Assembly (NCBI RefSeq): GCF_000987835.1
Contig: NZ_CP011308.1
Span: forward strand, 1,612,001-1,676,000
Reading direction: 5' to 3'
DNA: 64,000 bases
Source of the DNA: Sulfurovum lithotrophicum
GTDB taxonomy: Bacteria; Campylobacterota; Campylobacteria; Campylobacterales; Sulfurovaceae
Positions within the stretch are counted from its first letter, which is position 1. The number at the start of each line of letters is the position of its first letter. This document shows positions 1-8,989 of the stretch, piece by piece. The position numbers and the translations under genes are program-made. Under the pieces are notes generated by a model. It was not told the origin of the DNA, did not search any database, and saw nothing but the letters and a program-made list of their open reading frames with translations.

Positions 1-1198
1 CAATGGCTTCATCCACCAGCATCCCCAGGGCTATAAGTGCCCCAAGCAGGGTCAGCATATTCAGACTGTAGCCTATCATATCCGCCGCGATCAGGGTGAT
101 CATGAAACTTGTCGGTATCCCTATGGCCACAACCAGTGCGATCTTGTAATTGACACTCAGCAGCAACGCCAAAAACACCAGTATGAGCCCGAAAAGAATA
201 TTGGAAGAGACCAGGTTCAAACGGTTTTTGATCCAGACAGAGGTATCGGTATAGGCTTCAAAAACCACGTCCTTATACTCTTTCTGTACCTCCTTGAGCA
301 TCTGTTTTATCTCACGGCTCAGGGCAATGGCATTTCCTTTTTTGGTCTTGTTGATATTGATAGAGATATTCTGCACACCGTTGAAGTGGGAAATTTCATT
401 GCTTTCGCTCAATCCAAATTGGACATGGGCAATATCACCGAGACGTACCCTTTTACCGGCAACACTGATCAGTGTAGCTTCCAGAGCTTTGGCTGACTTT
501 TCCCCGTTAATTGTAGAAAGATAGAGATGACTCCCTTTCTGTTCAATCGTACCTATGGGAAAGATGGAGCTGAGTGTGGAGATGGCTTTGTACACACCCT
601 CCTTCGACAGGCCGTAAGCATTAAGCTTGTCATTGTCTATCTGTATAAGTACCTCATCGTCCGCATCCCCACGGATACTGATACTGCTGAGATTCTTATA
701 GGTGCTCAGTTTGCTCTTGAGATCTTCAGCGATATTCAGAAGTCTCTTTTTAGGGACATCTCCTGAGATCGCAACGAGCAGCAAAGGAAAATCATGCACG
801 GTGATCTTGGCGATGGGTTCATCCATATCGGCAGGGAGGTCCCGTCTGATATTGGCAATCACATCTTTGACATCTCCCAGGACAAGCTGGTTCTCACTCC
901 CTTCCTTAATATCTGCACGGATGGAGAAAAAACCGTTCTGTATCACAGTATCTATATTGTTGATCTCGCTGATACTTTTTATTTCATCTTCAATGTTCCT
1001 GACCGCCATCTTATCCAATACATCTGCACTGGCACCGGGGTAGCCGCCGGTAATGGTTATCTGATCAAGTGTCGAAGGCGGGAAGATCTCTTTGGGAATA
1101 TCCTGGTAGGCAAAAATGGAAAGTACCAGCATGAAGGCCATCAGAATATGATTGATGACCGGCCTGTCAACAGCGAAAGTTACGAATTGACGGATCAT
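1..1198 (-). CDS. RND-family efflux transporter, N-terminal part (cut by window edge)
   Basis: I translated this stretch by hand; 399 residues are visible and the gene continues beyond base 1. It begins MIRQFVTFAVDRPVINHI, a typical cytoplasmic start plus first membrane helix (about residues 12-33). A long periplasmic porter region follows, then a second helix near 337-355, and the visible part ends in LGMLVDEAI, the helix-4 motif of AcrB-type proton-driven pumps. The AcrB motif carries two aspartates, and here the second is glutamate. The ATG follows the stop codon of the FtsL-like gene directly (TAGATG), so translation is probably coupled. The family exports drugs, metals or lipids; the substrate cannot be told. 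No adaptor or outer-membrane partner is visible beside it. Confidence 0.88.
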   Translation of the reverse strand, partial: MIRQFVTFAVDRPVINHILMAFMLVLSIFAYQDIPKEIFPPSTLDQITITGGYPGASADVLDKMAVRNIEDEIKSISEINNIDTVIQNGFFSIRADIKEGSENQLVLGDVKDVIANIRRDLPADMDEPIAKITVHDFPLLLVAISGDVPKKRLLNIAEDLKSKLSTYKNLSSISIRGDADDEVLIQIDNDKLNAYGLSKEGVYKAISTLSSIFPIGTIEQKGSHLYLSTINGEKSAKALEATLISVAGKRVRLGDIAHVQFGLSESNEISHFNGVQNISININKTKKGNAIALSREIKQMLKEVQKEYKDVVFEAYTDTSVWIKNRLNLVSSNILFGLILVFLALLLSVNYKIALVVAIGIPTSFMITLIAADMIGYSLNMLTLLGALIALGMLVDEAI

Positions 1199-1486
1199 CT
1201 ACTCTTCCGTATTGTCAAGTATAAAGATCGTATCGGTTACCCTGTTCTTAAATTTCAAGGCTTCAATATTTTGCTCAAGAAGGACCTTTTCGGCTTTGAG
1301 TGCTGAAACTTCCCTCTGCATCTTGTTGACCTCTTTGCTCTCATAATAGATCTGATTGCTCAGGTAGATCTTGATACCTGCCAGGATCAGTACAATCGAT
1401 ATGGAGATCAGAATGATCATCACCATTTTCCAGGTGATCCCGTCGGGTCTTTTTTTCTTCACGCCTTTTGCCATTTTAGCTGTCAC
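1199..1486 (-). CDS. FtsL-like small bitopic membrane protein
   Basis: A 95-residue protein with a basic cytoplasmic N-terminus, one membrane helix (about residues 20-42) and a heptad-rich segment (about 45-80) that should form a coiled coil. This is the architecture of the divisome protein FtsL. Its position directly after rsmH, overlapping it by 11 bases, matches the usual rsmH-ftsL order in bacterial division clusters. FtsL is too divergent in sequence for me to confirm by motif, so the call rests on topology and context. A second ATG at residue 5 would start just after the rsmH stop and is an equally possible start. Confidence 0.6.
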   Translation of the reverse strand: MTAKMAKGVKKKRPDGITWKMVMIILISISIVLILAGIKIYLSNQIYYESKEVNKMQREVSALKAEKVLLEQNIEALKFKNRVTDTIFILDNTEE

Positions 1487-2399
1487 TTTTGAACCTGAAA
1501 CTTCTGAGTTTGGCTGATCGGCTTCTGGGGTTGACCCTGAGCTCCTCTTTGGAGGCGGTCACCGGTTTGCGTGAGAGTGCTTTGCCCAATGCATGCTTCT
1601 TACCGCAGGTACAGCGGATCGCATGGGGATCACAGATACACTCCTGACTCCATTTTCTGAAGCGGTTCTTGACCAGTCGGTCTTCCAGCGAATGAAAGGT
1701 AATGAGTGAGACCACTTCCCCTTCATAATGTTTGGCTTCAATGGCATCAAGCAGCCCTTCTATCTCTCCGAGTTCATTGTTCACCTCTATGCGGATCGCC
1801 TGGAACATCAGGGTCGCCGGGTGTATTTTTCCTCCCGGGGGGATAACGCTTTTGGCTATCTCACTCAGCGCTTTGGCACTCTCTATGGGTGCTTTGGCCC
1901 TGGCATCAACCACAGCTGATGCCAGTTTTTTATAGGAACGAACTTCTCCGTAGGTATCGAAGATATACTCCAGCTTCTCTTTGGGATAGGTGTTGACCAC
2001 CTCATAGGCAGAGAGTGGCGCATTTGCATCCATACGCATATCGAGTGTTTCCGAATCAAAAGAGAAGCCCCTCTCTTTTTTATCGAGCTGCAAAGAGGAG
2101 ACACCAAAATCAGCAAGCAAAGCGGTCACAGGTGCTTCCTTCAGTGTGGGAAGTACCGTGGCGAACGTACCTTTATAAAGTGTGCTTCTGTCACTGAAAG
2201 GTTCCAGACGTTTCCTGGAAAAAGCCAACGCTTCATCATCCCGGTCAATACCGATATGTTTCAAATGATCGTAGCGTTTCAGTATTTCCGAACTATGCCC
2301 GGCATACCCAAGGGTACAATCGACGAAATACCCCTTCGGTACTCCCTCGAAACTCTCTAACACTTCTTCCAAAAGTACCGGTATATGCGGAATTTCCAC
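1476..2399 (-). CDS. rsmH: 16S rRNA (cytosine-1402-N4) methyltransferase RsmH (MraW)
   Basis: A 307-residue protein of normal family length. It transfers a methyl group from SAM to N4 of C1402 in the ribosomal P site. The N-terminus HIPVLLEEVLE is the RsmH hallmark, followed by the SAM-binding motif around DCTLGYAGHS (about residues 27-36) and GIDRDDEA. The C-terminal half carries SLITFHSLEDR and ends in the family's basic RSAKLRSFRF segment. It heads a minus-strand unit with the FtsL-like gene and the RND pump. The neighbourhood (bioA, chaperone, ftsA, ftsZ) resembles the Campylobacter and Helicobacter order. Confidence 0.95.
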   Translation of the reverse strand: MEIPHIPVLLEEVLESFEGVPKGYFVDCTLGYAGHSSEILKRYDHLKHIGIDRDDEALAFSRKRLEPFSDRSTLYKGTFATVLPTLKEAPVTALLADFGVSSLQLDKKERGFSFDSETLDMRMDANAPLSAYEVVNTYPKEKLEYIFDTYGEVRSYKKLASAVVDARAKAPIESAKALSEIAKSVIPPGGKIHPATLMFQAIRIEVNNELGEIEGLLDAIEAKHYEGEVVSLITFHSLEDRLVKNRFRKWSQECICDPHAIRCTCGKKHALGKALSRKPVTASKEELRVNPRSRSAKLRSFRFKSDS

Positions 2400-2456
2400 C
2401 TGTTTCCCTTCTTCTCAAAAGTGTTGTGCAGCAACCCATACCAACACTCTTCATTC

Positions 2457-2477
2457 TTCACTATTCACTATTCACTA
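2457..2477. repeat. three tandem copies of the 7-mer TTCACTA upstream of a promoter
   Basis: Three perfect head-to-tail TTCACTA units lie between rsmH and the aldolase-like gene. They end 12 bases before the TATAAT at 2489, so they occupy the -35 region of that promoter. Whether copy number varies between strains cannot be seen here. Confidence 0.75.
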
Positions 2478-2488
2478 AATATTACTGT

Positions 2489-2494
2489 TATAAT
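2489..2494 (+). promoter_or_regulatory. -10 element of the aldolase-like gene
   Basis: A perfect TATAAT lies 31 bases before the ATG at 2526. No clear -35 is present apart from the TTCACTA repeats, which fits Campylobacterota promoters that rely mainly on the -10 box. Confidence 0.5.
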
Positions 2495-2525
2495 AGCGAA
2501 ATAATCCTAACAAAGGTTTCCACAA

Positions 2526-3098
2526 ATGGACAAACATCTCATTGAAGAGATCAAACATGTCTCACTCTCTATGTTCAACAAGAACTTCTTTGGCGTTTAT
2601 CACGGATCGATCTCGGCGCGTATCTCGGCAAGCGGTTTCCTCATCAACAAAAAAGACACTATCCTCGATGAAATAACGGAAGAAGGGCTCATCGCACTTG
2701 ACTGTCACAAAAGAGATTACCGATGGAGTGAAGCAAGCATAGATGTTCCCATTCATGAACATATCTATGAGACCATCCCCAATGCCAAATATATCTGCTT
2801 CACCATGCCACCCTATGCCACTGCCTATTCATTAAAACACGGAAAGGTTTCTCCTCAGGATTTTCACGGCAAAAAGATCCTTGGGGAGATCATTGTATAC
2901 GACCCCCAGAGTATCGATGACTGGATAGAACGCGCTCCCTATGAGATACCGCAGTTCTTCCAAAAACATGACAGCCATCTGCTGCTTATCAAAGGATACG
3001 GGCTGATTTCATATGACAGAGATATTACCGAAATGGCAAAAAAGGTCGCCATTCTCGAGAACTCCTGCAGACTGCTGGCACTTTCCGCCAACCTGTAA
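2526..3098 (+). CDS. class II aldolase/adducin-fold protein lacking the zinc histidines
   Basis: A 190-residue protein that fits the class II aldolase/adducin N-terminal domain. It shows the GSISARI loop (about residue 29), an IHEHIYETIPNAKYI helix, PPYATAYSL, and the C-terminal KGYGLISYDRDI segment. Active relatives such as fuculose-phosphate aldolase bind zinc through a His-x-His before PPYA and a third His in the KGHG loop. Here these positions read FTM-PPYA and KGYG, so the canonical ligands are absent. The protein is therefore probably not a conventional zinc aldolase. It is a single gene between divergent rsmH and the Sel1 gene; its function is unknown. Confidence 0.75.
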   Translation: MDKHLIEEIKHVSLSMFNKNFFGVYHGSISARISASGFLINKKDTILDEITEEGLIALDCHKRDYRWSEASIDVPIHEHIYETIPNAKYICFTMPPYATAYSLKHGKVSPQDFHGKKILGEIIVYDPQSIDDWIERAPYEIPQFFQKHDSHLLLIKGYGLISYDRDITEMAKKVAILENSCRLLALSANL

Positions 3099-3257
3099 AG
3101 TTTTATCACACCCTCGTGTAGTTCGTGATCACCTTCGCTACATTTTTCCGTTACCGGCTTCTACTCACTCAATTGACTTATAACCAGTATACGGATAGCA
3201 TCATTATTAATATAACTAACACACAAGTGTCAATATCCGGGTAAAGTATATTTTTGT

Positions 3258-3263
3258 TATAAT
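3258..3263 (+). promoter_or_regulatory. -10 element of the Sel1-repeat gene
   Basis: TATAAT preceded by TTTTTG, 45 bases upstream of the ATG at 3309. An AGGA ribosome site sits just before the start. The rest of the 210-base gap after the aldolase-like gene shows nothing else I can name. Confidence 0.5.
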
Positions 3264-3308
3264 CAAAGAATTTTTAAACCCAATTACTTCTTATGCCAGG
3301 ATCAAAGA

Positions 3309-4667
3309 ATGAATCAAACCAAAAAGCGTCTTCAGATCATCAATATTGCTATTTCCCTTACCGATATCGAAACCATACAGCTGCAGATACTCAAACTCTC
3401 TGCACTCAGGTCAGACCCTAAACTCCAGGAGATCATCTCCGGCCTTCAGGCACAAAACTATGCCCAGACACAGGCGCTCATTACCACATATATCGAAACT
3501 CCGATGGAAGAGATCGTCCAGAGAACACCCCAGAATGATGAGGAAATCATAGATAAGTTTGATCTTTTCGTCACAACCCCTGAAGAGCCAAAAAAAGAGG
3601 AGACAGAACTCTTCGATTTCGATACACTGGTTAAAGAACCCAATAATAACAGTACAAAAGAAAGTACTGAAGAAGCGTTTTGGGAAGCACCAGAATCGGT
3701 ACAGACACAGCAAGACGATACTTTCGATGATCTGCTGAATCTGACAGCGGATGATGTCATGCCCGGCAACATTGAACTCGATATCAGTCATACACCCCAT
3801 GATGACTTCTTCGATACACCTGATGAAGATTCCCCTATGACCAAAGAGAGTCACATAGACACCAACTTCATCCCCAAAGATGATTTTTTCGATACCGTTG
3901 ACGGACTTGACACAGCTACTTCCCTTGACACTGAAAAGAACGGAGGCTTTGCAAACCTTTCCGAAACAGATAGAGAAGAGATACATGAAGAAACAGGTAT
4001 AGTGAAAGAGGAGACACTATTTGAAACTGTAGGCAAAGAAACACGCTGCGCGGTACCTGAAGCAGCCCCCGTACCACTAGACAAAAGTAAAGCAGAAAGC
4101 ATGGTGAACGAACATGAAACCCTTACCGGGGCAGTATACAAACCCATCCCCTATATTGACCAGAAACTCAAGAACATGTTGACACAATACCCTTCATTGC
4201 ATGAGAGCAGCGAGCGTTATGTATCAGTTGACAACTGGCTGCTGAAGATCAGCAACAGGGGATACACAGAGAAGGAGATAGAAGAGATCATTTCACATAT
4301 CCTGAAGCTCAAAGAGAGCAACGGTATTGCCGAAGCGGCACAGCTTCTGCTTATCAGTGCTGCAACAGAATCGAAATTCGCCCAATTCATGCTGGCTAGA
4401 GAACTTTTCAAAGGAGAACTGCTCGAAAAGAACCTGCCTGAAGCCTTTACTCTTATCAACCGTCTTGCCCTCGACGACTATCCCGAAGCGATCTGCGATC
4501 TTGCACAGTTCTACGAGAACGGGATAGGCATAGGAAAAGACAGAAAAAAAGCAGAGGAGCTCTACCGTGAAGCAATGGAACAGGGGGTTAAAAGAGCCGC
4601 TCTCCATTATGAAAGAGTACAAAAAGCCAACAGAGGACTTCTTGGAAAATTCTTTGGCAAAAAATAA
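3309..4667 (+). CDS. acidic protein with C-terminal Sel1-like repeats
   Basis: 452 residues without a signal peptide. The N-terminal ~95 residues look helical. Residues ~95-290 are low-complexity and very acidic, with recurrent DDFFDT motifs. The C-terminal ~130 residues form Sel1/TPR-like helical hairpins, for example FAQFMLARELFKGELLEKN and ICDLAQFYENGIGIGKDRKK, and the protein ends in a basic GLLGKFFGKK tail. Sel1 repeats mediate protein-protein contacts. The missing signal peptide suggests a cytoplasmic scaffold. The gene stands alone and converges on bioA. No specific function is recognised. Confidence 0.75.
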   Translation: MNQTKKRLQIINIAISLTDIETIQLQILKLSALRSDPKLQEIISGLQAQNYAQTQALITTYIETPMEEIVQRTPQNDEEIIDKFDLFVTTPEEPKKEETELFDFDTLVKEPNNNSTKESTEEAFWEAPESVQTQQDDTFDDLLNLTADDVMPGNIELDISHTPHDDFFDTPDEDSPMTKESHIDTNFIPKDDFFDTVDGLDTATSLDTEKNGGFANLSETDREEIHEETGIVKEETLFETVGKETRCAVPEAAPVPLDKSKAESMVNEHETLTGAVYKPIPYIDQKLKNMLTQYPSLHESSERYVSVDNWLLKISNRGYTEKEIEEIISHILKLKESNGIAEAAQLLLISAATESKFAQFMLARELFKGELLEKNLPEAFTLINRLALDDYPEAICDLAQFYENGIGIGKDRKKAEELYREAMEQGVKRAALHYERVQKANRGLLGKFFGKK

Positions 4668-4699
4668 TTCTATATTATTGTGGTACGTAAACACACACC

Positions 4700-6004
4700 C
4701 TACAATTTTAATCTTTTGATCCCCTCATATGCCACATCCATCATCCTGTCTATCTCTTCATACGTGATGATATAGGGAGGCATAAAGTAGATCACCTGTC
4801 CCAGTGGCCTTAAAAGCACTCCCTCATTCAAACCATGTGTATATATCTTCAACCCGATACGCTCTTTGACATCATACCCTTGAAGTTCAACTGCGGCTAC
4901 CATACCCTGCTGTCTGACCTCTTTGACATTTTCCAGAGCAAGAAAACGTTCCAGTTTCTCTTTAATGTATTGTGACTTCTTCTCATTCTCAGCCAAAACA
5001 TCGTTCTGTTCAAAAAGTTCCAGCGTCGCCAAAGCAGCCGAACAGGCTAGCGGATTGCCTGTATAGCTGTGGGAATGCAGGAATGCCTTGTACTCATTAT
5101 AGTCACAATAGAAAGCGCTGTAGACCTCGTTGCTTGTCATCACCACGGAAAGAGGCAGATACCCTCCGGTCAAGCCCTTAGAGAGTGTCATGAAATCTGG
5201 AGAAATGCCGGCATGGTCACAGGCGAACATCCTGCCCGTACGTCCAAATCCGGTCATGATCTCATCCGCGATGAGATGCACATCGTACGCTGCTGTCAAT
5301 GCTCTTGCACCCACAAGGTATTCGGGGTGATACATGTGCATTCCTCCTGCTCCCTGTATCAGCGGTTCAAGGATCAGTGCAGCGGTTTCATCTGCTTTGG
5401 CTTCAAGCACCTCTCTGAGTACATCAAGGGCTTCTCTGGCTGCCTCCACACTCTGGTCTTTGGGGACGGGGACCTGCCTGTTGGCAATAAGCAGCGGCTC
5501 GTAGGTCTCTTTGTAAAGCGACACATCTCCTACCGAGAGTGCACCCAGCGTCTCTCCATGATAGGAGTTCGTCAGGGAGAGAAAAAGTGACTTCTTTTTG
5601 CCTCTGTTCCTGTGATAGTGGTAGCTCATTTTCAGTGCTGCTTCGACCGCGCTGGAACCGTTGTCGACATAAAAGACTTTTTTCAACCCCTCAGGCGTGA
5701 TGTTTACAAGCCTGTGTGCCAGCTCCACAGCCGGTTCATGGGTAAATCCTGCCAACAGTACATGTTCAAGTGTGTCAATCTGTTTTTTCACTCTTTCATT
5801 GATAAAAGCATTGGCATGTCCGAAGAGATTTACCCACCATGAACTCACTGCGTCAATGTAACTGTTGCCTTCAAAGTCGTACAGATAGATCCCTTTGCCT
5901 GATTTTATCGGGATCAATGGCAGTGTTTCATGATCTTTCATCTGTGTACAGGGGTGCCATATCACTTCTAGGTCACGCTGCATCATTGTATTGTTGTTGA
6001 TCAT
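4700..6004 (-). CDS. bioA: adenosylmethionine-8-amino-7-oxononanoate aminotransferase BioA
   Basis: 434 residues, a class III PLP aminotransferase. It converts 7-keto-8-aminopelargonate to 7,8-diaminopelargonate in biotin synthesis, with SAM as amino donor. Diagnostic features are IWHPCTQMKDH at the N-terminus, the BioA-specific SSWWVNLFGHA (about residues 54-64), the DEIMTGFGRTG cofactor segment and the PLP lysine in TLSKGLTGGYLPLS. Other bio genes are not adjacent. In Helicobacter, as I recall it, bioA also flanks the chaperone-ftsA-ftsZ operon, and here it is divergent from that operon. Confidence 0.95.
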   Translation of the reverse strand: MINNNTMMQRDLEVIWHPCTQMKDHETLPLIPIKSGKGIYLYDFEGNSYIDAVSSWWVNLFGHANAFINERVKKQIDTLEHVLLAGFTHEPAVELAHRLVNITPEGLKKVFYVDNGSSAVEAALKMSYHYHRNRGKKKSLFLSLTNSYHGETLGALSVGDVSLYKETYEPLLIANRQVPVPKDQSVEAAREALDVLREVLEAKADETAALILEPLIQGAGGMHMYHPEYLVGARALTAAYDVHLIADEIMTGFGRTGRMFACDHAGISPDFMTLSKGLTGGYLPLSVVMTSNEVYSAFYCDYNEYKAFLHSHSYTGNPLACSAALATLELFEQNDVLAENEKKSQYIKEKLERFLALENVKEVRQQGMVAAVELQGYDVKERIGLKIYTHGLNEGVLLRPLGQVIYFMPPYIITYEEIDRMMDVAYEGIKRLKL

Positions 6005-6110
6005 TCTTTACCTCTTTACTTTCATGCCCAAGATTTATCATATCTTGTAATATCACAAGCTTATTTGGGTAAAATATTATACAAATTTTTCGATAGAAGG
6101 TAGATGAAGT

Positions 6111-7586
6111 ATGATTAGCTGGATGCAAAAACACAATAAATATCTCGTATGGACCATATGGGTAGCGACCATCGCATTTATAGGTGCGGGTTTCGTAGGC
6201 TGGGGAACGTACAGTTTCGGTTCCAAAGCGGGCAATGTTGCCAAAGTAGGTAACATTGAGATCAAACAGACACAACTCAATATGGCTTACAGCAACCTCT
6301 ACAATCAGTACAATGAGATGATGCAGGGTAAGCTCGATGAGAAAAAAGCCAAAGAGATGGGCCTGATTCAGCAGGCCTTCTCACGTATCGAGGTACAGGC
6401 CAAACTGCTTAACTTCGCACAGGAGATGGGGATCGTTGTTTCAGACAAAGAGGTGGCCAGGACACTTGCCGGCATCAAAGGTTTCCAGAAAGACGGTGTA
6501 TTCAATAAAGATATCTACAATGCCTACCTCAGAAGCCAGAGACTCAAAGCCAAGACCTTCGAAGCAACGCTCAAAGATGAGATCACCATCCAAAAGACCC
6601 TTGCACTTCTGCATACCGATGCACTGCCTCTTGAGGAAGAGACCGTATCGGCGGCAATGAATATCGCAGACAAGCTGATGTACAAAGTGCTTAAAAGCAA
6701 CGATGTCAATATCAGTATAGATGATGCCAAACTCAAAGCATTCTGGGAGACACAGAAAGAGAATTTCATGACCCCGCGAATGTACAAACTTTCTATTGTC
6801 TGGACAGCAACCAATGGTGTTGACGTGACCGACGAAGAGATCAAAGCATTCTATGATGAGAACTCTTTTAACTATACCGATGCTACAGGCAAGCAGCTTC
6901 TTTTCGATGAAGCCAAGGAGCAGGCGAGTAAAGACCTGAAGATTAAAAAGAGTAAAAAAACAGCACAGAAACAGTATATCGCATTTAAAAAAGGTAAATT
7001 GGAAAGTACCCAAAGTGTGACACTCCCCGCTAATGACACAACACTCTCCAAAGCACTCTGGGACGACATCCTTGCCAAAGACAGCGGCGATATCGTTAAG
7101 CCAAAAGTTGTCGGAGACAGATATGCCACTGTCAAGATAGAAGCAGTCGTCGAACCCAAAGTAAAAAGTTTCGAAGAGGCACGAGAAGAGGTCACAGAAC
7201 AATACAAACTCCAGGCCAGGAAAGAGACCCTGATGAAACTGGCCGAGACAACACTCAAAACACTGAACGAAAACAATGCAAATGTGTCCGAATATGTTAC
7301 TTTAGAGAAAAATGACAACCTGAAAACATTAAATTCAGAAGAAAGTTTACAATTTGTACAAAAACTCTTTACATCTTTAAAAGAAAAGGGTATTATAAGC
7401 ATAGCGGATAAAGTAGTAGTTTACAAAATTATGGACCAGAAATTCCTAACAGCTGAACAAAACAGAACAGATTTTGTAAAACAGACTGTCAATCAAATGA
7501 AAAGCAGAACATTTGAAGCCAACCTCATCAAGATGTTGGATGCAAAATATCCTACGGAAGTTTACATGGGAGGACTTAAAAATTGA
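6111..7586 (+). CDS. SurA/PpiD-type periplasmic folding chaperone (SurA_N domain)
   Basis: 491 residues with a short cytoplasmic N-terminus and one membrane anchor (about residues 14-36, VWTIWVATIAFIGAG), then a periplasmic body. Residues ~40-190 match the helical SurA N-terminal chaperone domain (KVGNIEIKQTQLNMAY, GVFNKDIYNAYLRSQ). The region ~220-360 corresponds to the parvulin position but lacks a crisp PPIase motif, so enzymatic activity is doubtful. It probably helps fold envelope proteins, as PpiD does. The ftsA start codon overlaps its last four bases, so the three genes form one unit. Confidence 0.85.
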   Translation: MISWMQKHNKYLVWTIWVATIAFIGAGFVGWGTYSFGSKAGNVAKVGNIEIKQTQLNMAYSNLYNQYNEMMQGKLDEKKAKEMGLIQQAFSRIEVQAKLLNFAQEMGIVVSDKEVARTLAGIKGFQKDGVFNKDIYNAYLRSQRLKAKTFEATLKDEITIQKTLALLHTDALPLEEETVSAAMNIADKLMYKVLKSNDVNISIDDAKLKAFWETQKENFMTPRMYKLSIVWTATNGVDVTDEEIKAFYDENSFNYTDATGKQLLFDEAKEQASKDLKIKKSKKTAQKQYIAFKKGKLESTQSVTLPANDTTLSKALWDDILAKDSGDIVKPKVVGDRYATVKIEAVVEPKVKSFEEAREEVTEQYKLQARKETLMKLAETTLKTLNENNANVSEYVTLEKNDNLKTLNSEESLQFVQKLFTSLKEKGIISIADKVVVYKIMDQKFLTAEQNRTDFVKQTVNQMKSRTFEANLIKMLDAKYPTEVYMGGLKN

Positions 7587-8959
7587 GTAATACAATTTTA
7601 GCTATAGACATTGGTTCGACTAAAGTATGTGCAATCATAGCTGAAATTGACGATGAGGGTAAACTTCAGGTACAGGGCCACGGGATCGCTAAATCCCAGG
7701 GGATCAAAAAAGGTGCCATTACCAACATCGAACTCTCTTCCCGTGCTATCAAAAAAGCCATTAATGATGCCAAGCGCATCGCCGGAAGCAATATCACTTC
7801 AGCAACAGTCTCCATTTCCAATGCATATGCAAAGAGCCTGAACTCCACAGGTATCGTCAACATTCCGCACAAAGACATCTCCATCAAAGAGATCAACCGT
7901 GTCATGCAGACTGCACTCTACAATGCCAATGTCCCCAACGAGTACGAAGTGGTCCATGTACTCCCCTACAACTTCAGAGTGGATGACCAGGATTTCATAG
8001 AAGATCCTTTCGGGATGAATGCCAGCCGCATGGAAGTCGATGTCAACATTATCATGACCCAGAAATCAAATCTTTCCAACCTTAAAAAAGCGGTACGTTC
8101 CGCCGGTGTAGAGATAGACGGTATCGTCCTGAGCGGTTACGCTTCCGCTATCGCAACGATGGATGAGGACGAGAAAGAACTGGGCGTCGCTGTCATAGAT
8201 CTTGGCGGGCAGACAAGCAATCTTGTCATCCATGTAGGCAACTCCATCAGATACAACGACTTCCTCGGTGTAGGCTCGAACCATATTACAAACGACCTAT
8301 CCATGGCACTGCACACACCACTGCAGATCGCGGAAAATGTAAAGATCCGCCATGGGAACCTTGTCGAGACAAGCAATGAAGTGATAGAGCTGCCTATTAT
8401 AGGCGATGAGGAGAACCGTAACGGCGTCTCGCTCGAGATTGTCCATTCGGTCATCTTCGCACGTGTTGAAGAGGCATTGATGATCCTCGCAAAATCACTT
8501 GACAAATCCGCACTCAAAGAGCAGATCGGTGCGGGTATCATTCTAACAGGAGGGATGACCAAACTCAAAGGTATCAGAGAATTGGCACAGTCCATCTTCC
8601 CTGCACTTCCGGTACGTATCGGGAAGCCAAGGGAGATCGATGGACTTTTTGACGAACTGAAAGATCCTGCATATGCTACTGTGATCGGTCTGCTGCTTTA
8701 CAAAGCGGGGGAACATACACAGTATGAAATCAACTTCCAGCAGGATCTTCTTCACTCCAAAGAGATGCATACAGACGATCTTGGTGATATCAGGATCGAC
8801 AAGACCGTCAAGGAGACAGAAGAACAGCGTGAAGTGAAAAAACCCAAAGAGAAAGATGAAAGTTCTGACAATATCATTTTCGATGACTTGCCGGATATCG
8901 GGGCTGACAAGCAAAACCCAATCAAAAAGCTGACCAACTGGGCCAAACAGCTTTTTTAA
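7583..8959 (+). CDS. ftsA: cell division protein FtsA
   Basis: 458 residues, an actin-like ATPase that anchors FtsZ filaments to the membrane. The N-terminal ILAIDIGSTKVCAII is the phosphate-1 motif, AVIDLGGQTSNLVIH the phosphate-2 motif and GIILTGGMTKLKGI the adenosine motif. An extended charged linker (about residues 390-440) leads to a C-terminal amphipathic helix (PIKKLTNWAKQLF) that should bind membrane. The start is TTG at 7583, overlapping the TGA of the chaperone gene. ftsZ follows after 30 bases with a strong AGGGAGG site. Confidence 0.97.
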   Translation: MSNTILAIDIGSTKVCAIIAEIDDEGKLQVQGHGIAKSQGIKKGAITNIELSSRAIKKAINDAKRIAGSNITSATVSISNAYAKSLNSTGIVNIPHKDISIKEINRVMQTALYNANVPNEYEVVHVLPYNFRVDDQDFIEDPFGMNASRMEVDVNIIMTQKSNLSNLKKAVRSAGVEIDGIVLSGYASAIATMDEDEKELGVAVIDLGGQTSNLVIHVGNSIRYNDFLGVGSNHITNDLSMALHTPLQIAENVKIRHGNLVETSNEVIELPIIGDEENRNGVSLEIVHSVIFARVEEALMILAKSLDKSALKEQIGAGIILTGGMTKLKGIRELAQSIFPALPVRIGKPREIDGLFDELKDPAYATVIGLLLYKAGEHTQYEINFQQDLLHSKEMHTDDLGDIRIDKTVKETEEQREVKKPKEKDESSDNIIFDDLPDIGADKQNPIKKLTNWAKQLF

Positions 8960-8989
8960 GAGATACATATTACAACAAGGGAGGAAAAA

